The notes beneath the pieces were generated by a model. The model made no database searches, was not told the DNA's origin, and was given only the letters and a program-made list of their open reading frames with translations. DNA of 25,515 bases from Actinomycetes bacterium (GTDB lineage Bacteria > Actinomycetota > Acidimicrobiia > Acidimicrobiales > Palsa-688), in NCBI GenBank assembly GCA_021811865.1, contig JAKAQB010000052.1:1-25515 (forward strand), in the 5' to 3' direction. The first letter of the stretch is position 1; every line of letters starts with the position of its first letter. Below are positions 7,623 through 15,010 of the stretch, piece after piece. The translations under genes were made by a program, and so were the position numbers.

Positions 7623-8317
7623 CCGACGTTCCCGCTCCCGGCGTGGCGGACGATCCGACCAACGAGGAACTTTGCGAGCTCCACGCGCAGCTGGTCGAGG
7701 GTGCCGACCCGACGACGCCGGCCCGGCTCGCCGAGCTACTCGTCGGCCCGCTGCGGCGTCGTTTCCGGGGATTCACGGGGCTCGATTGGGACACCGTCGA
7801 TTCGACCGTTGGCTGGAGCATCGCTCGCTACCTGCGAGAGCCGGCACGCTTCGATCCCGCGCGAGGGGGCCTCTTGCCCTATCTGTGGCAAGACATTCGG
7901 GGGGACCTGCTGAACGAGGTCGAGCGGTGCACGGTGGCGGTGGCGGACGGGCACGAATCGGCAGGAGAAAGGCCTCGGCGTGCGCGCCGGGAGGTTCCCG
8001 ACTCCGACGCCGTCGAAGTTGAACGAGATCACCGGAACCCTTCGGTAGACGAGGAGGTGCTCGACGCCATCGACCCATACGACCTGCCGCCCGCTCTGGT
8101 GGAGCGAGCCAGAACCGAGCTCGGCCGGTTCGATCAGCGCGACCTGGCGCTGCTCGACCTGTTGGGCGACCGGGTCAGGGGAACCACTCCGTACGCCGAG
8201 GCATTGGGGATCGCCCACCTTGACGTCGACACCCAACGCCGCGAGGTCAAACGTCACAAAGACCGACTCAAGGCCCGACTGGAGGTGATCCGTGCCAACC
8301 TCACCACCCCCTGCTGA
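7619..8317 (+). CDS. Divergent sigma-70-like (ECF-type) protein in the cargo operon
   Basis: The product is 232 residues. Residues 56-103 resemble sigma region 2, with an FDPARGGLLPYLWQDIRGDL segment of the kind seen in ECF sigma factors. Residues 172-222 resemble region 4 (LALLDLLGD, then a helix-turn-helix with TPYAEALGI and basic KRHKDRLKARL). An acidic, charged linker of about 65 residues joins them. It may direct RNA polymerase to its own operon or act as a DNA-binding adaptor. The similarity is weak and only by eye. It is translationally coupled on both sides: ATGA with the methylase and a 26-base overlap with the peptidase gene. A sigma-like gene next to an ImmA-type protease suggests proteolytic control. 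Confidence 0.55.
   Translation: MTDVPAPGVADDPTNEELCELHAQLVEGADPTTPARLAELLVGPLRRRFRGFTGLDWDTVDSTVGWSIARYLREPARFDPARGGLLPYLWQDIRGDLLNEVERCTVAVADGHESAGERPRRARREVPDSDAVEVERDHRNPSVDEEVLDAIDPYDLPPALVERARTELGRFDQRDLALLDLLGDRVRGTTPYAEALGIAHLDVDTQRREVKRHKDRLKARLEVIRANLTTPC
8281..8291 (+). promoter_or_regulatory. Unusually strong Shine-Dalgarno inside the end of the sigma-like gene
   Basis: GGAGGTGATCC is an uninterrupted complement of the conserved 3' end of bacterial 16S rRNA and lies immediately before GTG 8292. It fixes the start of the peptidase gene and predicts high, independent translation of that protein despite its overlap with the upstream coding sequence. Confidence 0.8.
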
Positions 8318-9404
8318 CCTGTCGATAGTGACCGCCGCCCTCCGCGATGCACCGGGGTTCTTGGCTGGCTGGTTGGGTCGCACGCCCGACGGCGAAGACC
8401 TGCTCCGAGAACGACTGTCGCTCTCGGACACCCAACTCCATCGTCTCTTGACCTGCCGAACGCCGCACCCCCTGCACTTCGGGCGCGACGTGCAAGCGCT
8501 GGCCCGCTTTATCGATGTCCCCGACACCACCCTCGCAGCGGCCCTGCGAGAAGCCTCGGTCCTCGCAGCATTGGCTACGCGTACCGAATCGGCTGCGACG
8601 ACGACGCCCCGACCGGCCGCCGGCCTGCTCACCGCCGCCCACGACAACGTCGCCGAGCAGATTCCCCGGTCGGCGCCAGCGGTTCGGGTGCAGGAGTTGG
8701 CCGCCGCGACCTGGGCCGCCGCGCCGGAGTCGGTCCGTGAAGAGCGTGACGTCGAGGCCGCCGTGGTGTGGGCGTCCCCCGTCGTCATCGTCTCGATGCC
8801 CCATCTACAGCTGGCGTCCGCAAACCGCTGGCTTACCGACCACGGCGCCCCCTCGCTACCAGACGGAACGGACGAGTTGCGGGGACTGCTAGTGGCCTGG
8901 CGAGGGTATGCCGCCATCTTCCTCGACGGCACGATGACTTTCGCCGAGCGCCGGTTCACCCTGGCGCACGAGCACGGCCACTTCCTGCTCGACTACCAGC
9001 TCGCCCGCCAGCGAATCCTGCGCGACGCCCCCGACTTGCTAGAGGTCATCGACGGTCATCGCCCGGCAACCAACGGGGACCGGGCGAAGGCCAGCCTGGC
9101 CAGGATCCCGATCGGTTTGCACACCCACCTGCTCCATCGCGACGACCACGGCGGAGCAGGCGGGGCCACGATGGCCTCCGAAGACGACGCCTCCCTGTAC
9201 GCCCTGGAGCTCCTTTCCCCATGGGACTCGCTTCTGCGGTTCCTCCGTTCTCTCGCCCTGCCGGGCGGTGGCCACGCCGACCGGGTGGCCGCCGCGAGCG
9301 CCGCGGTGGCGTCCGAGTTCGGCCTGCCCGACGACGCGGCCCAGGCGAGAGCGGCAGCCGGCCTGGAGACCCTTGGGGTCAAACGCGGATTCTTCGACCG
9401 ATGA
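8292..9404 (+). CDS. HTH-like domain fused to ImmA/IrrE-family zinc metallopeptidase
   Basis: The product is 370 residues. The N-terminal 95 residues look like the helical XRE-type HTH region often paired with these peptidases (LSLSDTQLHRLL, then DVQALARFIDVP). A linker follows, then a gluzincin domain with FTLAHEHGHFLLDY, giving the HExxH residues His226, Glu227 and His230. The acidic, helical segment EDDASLYALELLSP (297-310) fits the conserved EANxFAxxLLMP region that supplies the third zinc ligand. Known relatives (ImmA, IrrE/PprI) cleave a repressor after DNA damage or other stress. By analogy this protein may sense infection or DNA damage and cleave a partner, possibly the sigma-like protein encoded just upstream. 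That substrate is inference. Its stop overlaps the ATG of a 22-residue ORF. Confidence 0.85.
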   Translation: MPTSPPPADLSIVTAALRDAPGFLAGWLGRTPDGEDLLRERLSLSDTQLHRLLTCRTPHPLHFGRDVQALARFIDVPDTTLAAALREASVLAALATRTESAATTTPRPAAGLLTAAHDNVAEQIPRSAPAVRVQELAAATWAAAPESVREERDVEAAVVWASPVVIVSMPHLQLASANRWLTDHGAPSLPDGTDELRGLLVAWRGYAAIFLDGTMTFAERRFTLAHEHGHFLLDYQLARQRILRDAPDLLEVIDGHRPATNGDRAKASLARIPIGLHTHLLHRDDHGGAGGATMASEDDASLYALELLSPWDSLLRFLRSLALPGGGHADRVAAASAAVASEFGLPDDAAQARAAAGLETLGVKRGFFDR

Positions 9405-9469
9405 ACCTCGAACTTTTGTTGCGGGGCCGGAACCCATCTCCAGAGGGTTCAGGAATCGCCGAGGAGTAG
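9401..9469 (+). CDS. 22-residue translationally coupled small ORF
   Basis: ATG 9401 overlaps the TGA of the peptidase gene (ATGA) and the frame ends at TAG 9467-9469, three bases before the NurA-like ATG. The product starts MNLELLLRG and is acidic at its end. The GAGGAG at 9461-9466, which is the ribosome binding site of the next gene, lies within its last codons. It could be a real micropeptide or a coupling device that carries ribosomes from the peptidase gene to the NurA-like gene. No family is recognisable, and conservation in relatives would decide. Confidence 0.35.
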   Translation: MNLELLLRGRNPSPEGSGIAEE

Positions 9470-9472
9470 GAC

Positions 9473-10678
9473 ATGGCCGATCGTGATCGAGCAGAACCCG
9501 ATGAGGCAGACGGGCCAGCCGACGCCGCGGCGTCGGGATTCGTCGAGGCCTTCGGAGAACCGCTCGAACGCGTCCTCGACCTCGGCACCTGGCGCGGCGG
9601 CACCGACCTCCAGGGACTCTACGAACGATTGGAGCTCGATTCGAGGATCGGTGAGGCCATCGCCCAAGAAGACCGGGCCGCCGCAGCGATCAGAGCCGAG
9701 CTTCTGCCTCGACTCCGAGACCGCAGCCGACCGAGCGCGCCGCCGCTCGCCGGCATGTGGCCGATCAAGCTCGACGAGCTGGAGAAGATCCACCGCGGCA
9801 CCCTGTTCGCCGGTCACGTCGACGCCTGCGACAGCACCGTCCAAGTGCACGAATCGCTGGCCCTGACCATCATCCAGATCGGCATCGCCCTCGTCGGCTA
9901 CCACGGCGAGGAGGGCACCTGGGCGCACCGGCTCTACCGCCGGGACTTGCAGGGAAGGCCGGCGAACGCGGTCGAGCTGGCCCGCCAACTCCTCGAACTG
10001 CGCGACACCACCCCTTCGGGAGGGGTCGAGGACGCCCGGGACCAACTCACCGAACTCGGGCGGCGAGGCATCACCTCCTACGCCGAGCGAGCGGTGCTGA
10101 CCACGATGTCCGACGCCGACTGGCGGATGGGCAGCGGAATGCCCGCCCCTTACGAGTTGCTCACCGGCGCCGGCGCCATGGACCTGGTGCTGCCCAGCCT
10201 CGACGTGCTCGAAGAACTGCTCATCGGTCATAAACGGTTCGTGTTCGTCCCGACCAGGGGCAACCGCAGCCTGCTCACCATCGGCCGTGCCCTGGCCCCG
10301 CTCGAGTTCGCGGTGGTGCACAAGCTGCACTCCTACATCGAGGACATCGTTGAACAAGGCCATCTGCGCGGTCGACGCCTCGAACGAGCGCGGGAGTTCG
10401 TGGGCAGCGCCGGCGAAGCGGTCGTGGTCGGGGTGTTCCGGGCCTCGACCCACGCCCCACCCTACGTGTTCTACGCCCCGGCCGAGCCCGAGTTGTGCGC
10501 CCAAGCTGCCGCTATCGCCCTTGCAGACGCCGTGATCCAAGAGCACCGGGGCTACCCGATGCTGCTCGACATGGCCCGCCAGTTCTGCGCCTCCGCGTTC
10601 GGCCGCGAGGAGTTCCTCGGTCCGATCCAGGCCGCCTACACCGCCCGCAACGAGCCGCTTCCACCCGAGGGAGACTGA
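9473..10678 (+). CDS. NurA-like nuclease domain protein
   Basis: This 401-residue protein's layout fits NurA, the RNase H-fold 5'-3' nuclease that works with HerA. An N-terminal helical part is followed by a strand with an acidic residue and small residues (FAGHVDACDSTVQVH, Asp117). A helical region with YAERAVL (203-209), the segment MDLVLPSLDVLEELL (236-250) followed by KRFVFVPTRGNRSLL, and a C-terminal YPMLLDMARQFCA (361-373) come next. The canonical IDGS and later DG motifs are not perfect, so activity cannot be assumed. The next gene encodes a HerA-like ATPase, the usual NurA partner, which strengthens the call. The start ATG 9473 has GAGGAG at a good distance. Confidence 0.65.
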   Translation: MADRDRAEPDEADGPADAAASGFVEAFGEPLERVLDLGTWRGGTDLQGLYERLELDSRIGEAIAQEDRAAAAIRAELLPRLRDRSRPSAPPLAGMWPIKLDELEKIHRGTLFAGHVDACDSTVQVHESLALTIIQIGIALVGYHGEEGTWAHRLYRRDLQGRPANAVELARQLLELRDTTPSGGVEDARDQLTELGRRGITSYAERAVLTTMSDADWRMGSGMPAPYELLTGAGAMDLVLPSLDVLEELLIGHKRFVFVPTRGNRSLLTIGRALAPLEFAVVHKLHSYIEDIVEQGHLRGRRLERAREFVGSAGEAVVVGVFRASTHAPPYVFYAPAEPELCAQAAAIALADAVIQEHRGYPMLLDMARQFCASAFGREEFLGPIQAAYTARNEPLPPEGD

Positions 10679-10698
10679 GCCCTCACGACGGCAACACC

Positions 10699-12567
10699 AT
10701 GGACAACACGATGCCCGACGACGCACCTACCTCACGTTCCGGCGAACTGATGACGGTCACCGATGAGGAACTGATCGAACTGCCGACCGAGTTTCTCGAA
10801 CCGATCACCGACGTCTCGCGCTACGAAGAACCCGAGGAAACCCGCGGCTCGATCGGCCGGACGATGTTCGACACCCCGGGGGCGCAGGACGGGTCGATCA
10901 CGGTGCTGCTACCCAAGGACACGATCCAGTCGGTGCCGATCCAGTCCCTGGTGCGCATCACCTCGGTCGGCGACAACCGCCGCTACCTCGGCATGGTGAC
11001 CTCGGGGCCGTTCGCCGAGCCCGACGGTCTGCGTGCCGATGCCAACGTCATCGTCACGACCAGCGTGCGTGGGGGGATCCTCATGCCTCGCTACCACGGA
11101 CGCGTCCAAGTCGAACTCCTCGGCGAAGAAGTAGAAAACCGTCTGGTGCCGCCCCGGTTCCGGCCGCTTCCCAACAGCCCGGTCCACGTGCTCGGCCCGG
11201 AGGAGAAGCGCGCCGCGTTCCACCCCGACGGCGACATCGGCCTCGGTGTGCTGATGGGCGATCCCGAGGTGACGATCGGGATCCCGTCGGACAAGAAATC
11301 GGTTCTACCACGACACCTGGCGATACTGGGCACCACCGGCGGGGGGAAGTCGACCACGATCGGACGGCTCATCTCCCAGGCCCAGGCGGCGGGTATCGCC
11401 GTGGTCCTCCTCGACACCGAGGGCGAGTACGTCGAGATCGGGGAACCGACCGAAGATGCCGGCATGCTGGCAGCGCTGCGCCGTCGGGGACTCGAACCGA
11501 CCGGCGTACCCAACACCCACCTCTACCACCTGGTCGGCACCGACACTGCGAACGCTGCCCATCCACGGCGTACCGAGTTCGGGCTGTCGTTCTCCGCACT
11601 GTCGCCTTACACGGTGGCCGAGATCGTCAACATGAGCGACGCCCAACAAGAACGGTTCCTGCGCACCGTCGATGTCGCCAAGCAAGTGCTGCGCGACCTC
11701 AAGATCTTCCCGCGGACCCCGGAGGAAGAGCGTCAGGTCTGGGAGCTGAACGAGTTCGACGAGGGCTATCCGACCCTCACGCTGTCCAAGATCATCGATC
11801 TCGCCGGCGTGTTCCTTGCCGTCGCTGATAAGGCCAGCACCGACGATCTCGACCTCTACAACGACGAGTTCAAGGGCTCCCGGGCAATGGCCGCAATTCT
11901 CCAGCGGGTCAACGCCACCAAGCCGAGCTCGGCAGTGAGTTGGCGTGCCACCTTGGCCCGGCTCTGGCGCCTGCACAGGATGAAGATTTTCGATCAGCCA
12001 CGCCACCCGGTTCTCGACTACGACCAGCTACTCACGCCGGGACAGGTGTCGATCGTCGATCTGTCCGGGACCGACTCGCCGATGATCAACAACATCGTCA
12101 TCGCCGACATGCTCCGCAACATCCAACGCGCCCAGGACGACTCCTACCAGGCGTGGGAACGTGCCGGGGGTCACGGTCAGCCTCGCAAGGCGCTCATCAT
12201 CATCGAGGAGGCCCACGAGTTCTTGTCCGCCGACCGGATCTCGAAGATGCCGATCCTTTTCGAGCAGGTCGCCCGGATCGCTAAGCGGGGCCGCAAGCGG
12301 TGGCTCTCCATCGCCTTCGTGACCCAGCTTCCTCAGCACCTACCGCGAGAGGTCCTCGGCCTGGTCAACAACCACGTGCTCCACAAGATCACCGACGACG
12401 CCGTGATCCGCAGCCTCCGTCACGTGATCCCGGGCATCGACGAAGGCCAGTGGCGGAGGTTGCCGGCGTTGGCGCCCGGCCAGGCGGTGGTATCGCTCAC
12501 CCACATGGCCCGACCCCTCATGGCGTCGATCGACCCCGCTCCGTGCCGGCTGCGGATGGTCGACTGA
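10699..12567 (+). CDS. herA: HerA-like hexameric DNA-translocating ATPase
   Basis: The product is 622 residues. The N-terminal region (about 60-165) looks like the HAS-barrel of HerA. The ATPase core has Walker A GTTGGGKS at 211-218, with LDTEGEY soon after (238-244), and Walker B ALIIIEEAHEFLS (498-510). RGRKRWLSIAFVTQLPQHLP then gives the conserved arginine-containing and TQ(L)P-type sensor segment of HerA/FtsK-like motors. HerA hexamers pump DNA and drive the nuclease NurA. The immediately upstream gene is NurA-like, so the two very likely form one complex. ATG 10699, 21 bases after the upstream stop, is used; no clear Shine-Dalgarno precedes it, and ATG 10711 or 10750 are alternatives. 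The N-terminal 50 residues are very acidic. Confidence 0.9.
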   Translation: MDNTMPDDAPTSRSGELMTVTDEELIELPTEFLEPITDVSRYEEPEETRGSIGRTMFDTPGAQDGSITVLLPKDTIQSVPIQSLVRITSVGDNRRYLGMVTSGPFAEPDGLRADANVIVTTSVRGGILMPRYHGRVQVELLGEEVENRLVPPRFRPLPNSPVHVLGPEEKRAAFHPDGDIGLGVLMGDPEVTIGIPSDKKSVLPRHLAILGTTGGGKSTTIGRLISQAQAAGIAVVLLDTEGEYVEIGEPTEDAGMLAALRRRGLEPTGVPNTHLYHLVGTDTANAAHPRRTEFGLSFSALSPYTVAEIVNMSDAQQERFLRTVDVAKQVLRDLKIFPRTPEEERQVWELNEFDEGYPTLTLSKIIDLAGVFLAVADKASTDDLDLYNDEFKGSRAMAAILQRVNATKPSSAVSWRATLARLWRLHRMKIFDQPRHPVLDYDQLLTPGQVSIVDLSGTDSPMINNIVIADMLRNIQRAQDDSYQAWERAGGHGQPRKALIIIEEAHEFLSADRISKMPILFEQVARIAKRGRKRWLSIAFVTQLPQHLPREVLGLVNNHVLHKITDDAVIRSLRHVIPGIDEGQWRRLPALAPGQAVVSLTHMARPLMASIDPAPCRLRMVD

Positions 12568-12669
12568 GCGTCTCGCCCGCGGTTGCGCTTCTCGAACTTC
12601 CGACGGCATCCCGGAACCCTTCGAAGACGAGGCCACCGAGACCTCGCAGACACAGAAGGGAGTAAGCCG

Positions 12670-13989
12670 ATGGCAACCGTACGTCTCACCGAGACCTCGC
12701 TCGTCGTCGAGGACCTCGACTGCAGCGACCCGGAGGTCGTGGAGTTCTTCACGGACACCGCAGAGCCCGCCCGAGGAGAGCTCGCCTGCCGCGCTTTGAC
12801 CATGGGCGTCGTCGGGCTGCGCGCCATGGGGATCACTGGACACGTGGAACTGGTGGAGCGCGAGTTCCTCAAGCTGTCCCAGCGCTTCGACGCCGCTCTG
12901 GGCACCGTCGAAGAGAACCTGTTCGAACGGGTCAACGCCACGTTCGATCCCGACAAGGCCGAGTCCGTCTCCGGCCGCCTCACCGATTCGATCTCGGGCG
13001 CTCATCGCACCGCCAGCCAGGTTATCGAACAAGCACGCGGTGACCTCGAAAAGCTCATCGGCGACTCGTTCAACCCCGACCTCGCCACGAGTTGCGTCTA
13101 CCGCATCGGAAAGCTCGTCGCCGACACCCACACCGAACTCGATCGCGCCTTCGATCCCGCCTACGAAGGAAGCCACCTGGCGAAGCTCGCCACCCTCGTC
13201 GACTCCTACTTCGGCGACGGCGGCGCACTGGCCGAACTGGTCAACGCCCAGGTCGCACCGGTCAAGGTGGAACTGCTTACTGCCCTCCAAGGAGTCCGCG
13301 AGTTGATCGTCGGCCAGGCCATGGCCGCCGAGGAACGCCGCCGTTCACCGGCTTCCGGTCTCGATTTCGAAGACGAGGTCGAGGCGGTCCTGTGCCGATT
13401 GGCCGCCGCCTACGGGGACTCCGTCGAGAGGGTCGGTACGCAAGCCGGTGACGCGGGCCGGTCCAAGCGGGGGGACTTCGTCGTCCAACTGCCCGGGGGC
13501 GAACGTTTCGTCGTCGAGGCCAAGAAGCGATCGACTCCCCTCCCGCTTCGCGGCGACCGTGGTGTCCTCGCCATGCTGGACGAGTCGATGATCAACCGGG
13601 CCGCCACCTTCGCCATCGCTGTAGCCCGGGACGGGTCCGCATTCGCCAAGGAGGTCGGCGCATTCAACGACTACGACGACGACAAGGTCCTGTGCCGAAT
13701 CGGTGACGACGGTGAACTGCTGGAGGTCGCCTACCGCTGGGCCCGTGCCGCCCTTCTCGTCGGCGGCGCCAAGGACAACGGCATCGACGTCGCCGTCATC
13801 GGCGGTGCCATCGACGAGGCCCGGCGAGCCCTCCGAGAACTGTCGCGGATCGAGGCGAAAGCCAAGACCATCGCCCACAGCGCGGACGACATCCAGAGCC
13901 TGCTCACCTTCCAGGTGCGGCGGATGAACGCCGCCCTCGACGATGCCGCGTCCGGCCTCTCGACCCCGGAGGTCCGGGCAGTCTCCTAG
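12670..13989 (+). CDS. Helical protein with C-terminal PD-(D/E)XK nuclease-like domain
   Basis: The product is 439 residues. The first 225 are mostly helical, alanine- and charge-rich, and probably partly coiled-coil. A nuclease-like core then follows: helix FEDEVEAVLCRLA (233-245, with an acidic residue), strand RGDFVVQL (Asp269), strand RFVVEAKKR (Glu283, Lys285), that is D-x13-ExK, the signature of the PD-(D/E)XK superfamily. This core is seen in restriction enzymes and RmuC-like proteins. A helical C-terminal region ends the protein. It is probably the second nuclease of the cargo system. It lies 102 bases after the HerA stop on the same strand, with an AAGGGAG ribosome binding site and ATG 12670. 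It was not matched to a named family. Confidence 0.7.
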   Translation: MATVRLTETSLVVEDLDCSDPEVVEFFTDTAEPARGELACRALTMGVVGLRAMGITGHVELVEREFLKLSQRFDAALGTVEENLFERVNATFDPDKAESVSGRLTDSISGAHRTASQVIEQARGDLEKLIGDSFNPDLATSCVYRIGKLVADTHTELDRAFDPAYEGSHLAKLATLVDSYFGDGGALAELVNAQVAPVKVELLTALQGVRELIVGQAMAAEERRRSPASGLDFEDEVEAVLCRLAAAYGDSVERVGTQAGDAGRSKRGDFVVQLPGGERFVVEAKKRSTPLPLRGDRGVLAMLDESMINRAATFAIAVARDGSAFAKEVGAFNDYDDDKVLCRIGDDGELLEVAYRWARAALLVGGAKDNGIDVAVIGGAIDEARRALRELSRIEAKAKTIAHSADDIQSLLTFQVRRMNAALDDAASGLSTPEVRAVS

Positions 13990-14032
13990 AGCGCGCGACG
14001 GACAGGCGAGAAAGCGCTGGGTCCTCGACGAC

Positions 14033-15010
14033 CTAGCTGGTGGGGTTGGTGACCCCGACGACGATGTCGCTGCCCCAAGGCGCACCGAGCGTGGTGGGCG
14101 TGGCTTCGACTCGTACGTCGGCGCCGGTGTGGGGTGCGTCGACCATCTGGCCGTTTCCGATGTAGATGCCGACGTGGGTGACGTCGGTGGGGCCGCCGCC
14201 GAAGAAGATGAGGTCGCCGGGTTGGAGGGGGTCGCCGGGTCCGAGCTTGGCGGTGGCGTCGTATTGGTCCTGGGCGACTCGGGGCAGGGTGATCCCGGCG
14301 GCCTTGTAGGCGGCTTGGACGAGCCCGTAGCAGTCGAAGCCGACACCGGGCGTCTCGCCGCCCCAGACGTAGGGGGTGCCGACTTGGGCGAGGGCCCAGT
14401 CGACGGCGATGCCTCCGGCCGTGCCGGCGGCGACCGTTTCGGCTTGGGTCTGGCCGTAGGACTGGGCGAGGTCGAGCACCTCGGTCACGTACCAGGAGGC
14501 GTGGTTGTAGGCGAACACGGCGGCCTTGAGGTCGGTGCCGTTGGCGGCGCCGTTGGCGCAGAGGTCCCGGGCGGCGGCGTAGACGGCGTCGGTCGGGTCG
14601 TACGGGCTGGGTGGGTCGGCGCCGCCGGGTGGGACGGGTTGGTCGTAGGCGGCGAAGGTGGCGGGCTCGAACTGCATGGGGCCTTCGGCGCCGGCCGAGT
14701 TGGCGCCGGCGTGCACGCCGGGGAGGGTGGAGGTGCCGTTTCCGGACTCGACGGTGCCGATGGCGGCGAGCACGGTCCAGGGCAGCCCGGGGCAGGTGGC
14801 GGCGGCTTGCTGGTAGAGGGCGAGCATGGCGGGGGGGATGTCCGCGGTGGCGGTGGCCGAGGGTGTGGCGTCGCCGCCGCCGAGGAGGGAGGCGATCCCC
14901 GCGCCGGCGCCGGCCGCGACGACGGCCACGAGGAGGACGAGCCCGGCGGCGCCGGTGGCGAGCTTGGTGGCGAGGCCGGAGGAGGCGGTGGCGTCGAGGC
15001 CGAGCGTCAC
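14033..15010 (-). CDS. Membrane-anchored lytic transglycosylase-like / NlpC-P60 cell-wall hydrolase of the transfer operon
   Basis: The product is 325 residues. One hydrophobic segment (about 16-45) is followed by a lysozyme-like SLT region with catalytic-type Glu88 in AIGTVESGNGT and GPMQFEPATFAAY (110-122). A C-terminal NlpC/P60 peptidase follows with VWGG, FDCYGLVQAAY (Cys227), THVGIYIG (His279) and DAPHTG. The usual CSG around the catalytic cysteine is CYG here. It corresponds to the bifunctional hydrolases of Gram-positive transfer systems (as in TcpG/VirB1-type proteins), which open peptidoglycan for the channel. Start GTG 15010 is set by a GTGA overlap with the upstream gene; the frame continues upstream but reads as non-protein-like. 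It is the last gene of the minus-strand operon and converges with the cargo operon. Confidence 0.9.
   Translation of the reverse strand: MTLGLDATASSGLATKLATGAAGLVLLVAVVAAGAGAGIASLLGGGDATPSATATADIPPAMLALYQQAAATCPGLPWTVLAAIGTVESGNGTSTLPGVHAGANSAGAEGPMQFEPATFAAYDQPVPPGGADPPSPYDPTDAVYAAARDLCANGAANGTDLKAAVFAYNHASWYVTEVLDLAQSYGQTQAETVAAGTAGGIAVDWALAQVGTPYVWGGETPGVGFDCYGLVQAAYKAAGITLPRVAQDQYDATAKLGPGDPLQPGDLIFFGGGPTDVTHVGIYIGNGQMVDAPHTGADVRVEATPTTLGAPWGSDIVVGVTNPTS

Noticed and set aside
13345..14346. Minus-strand open frame running from the hydrolase gene into the PD-(D/E)XK gene
   Set aside because: Ser/Thr/Pro-rich shadow sequence with no family features. The genes on either side explain the region in other frames.
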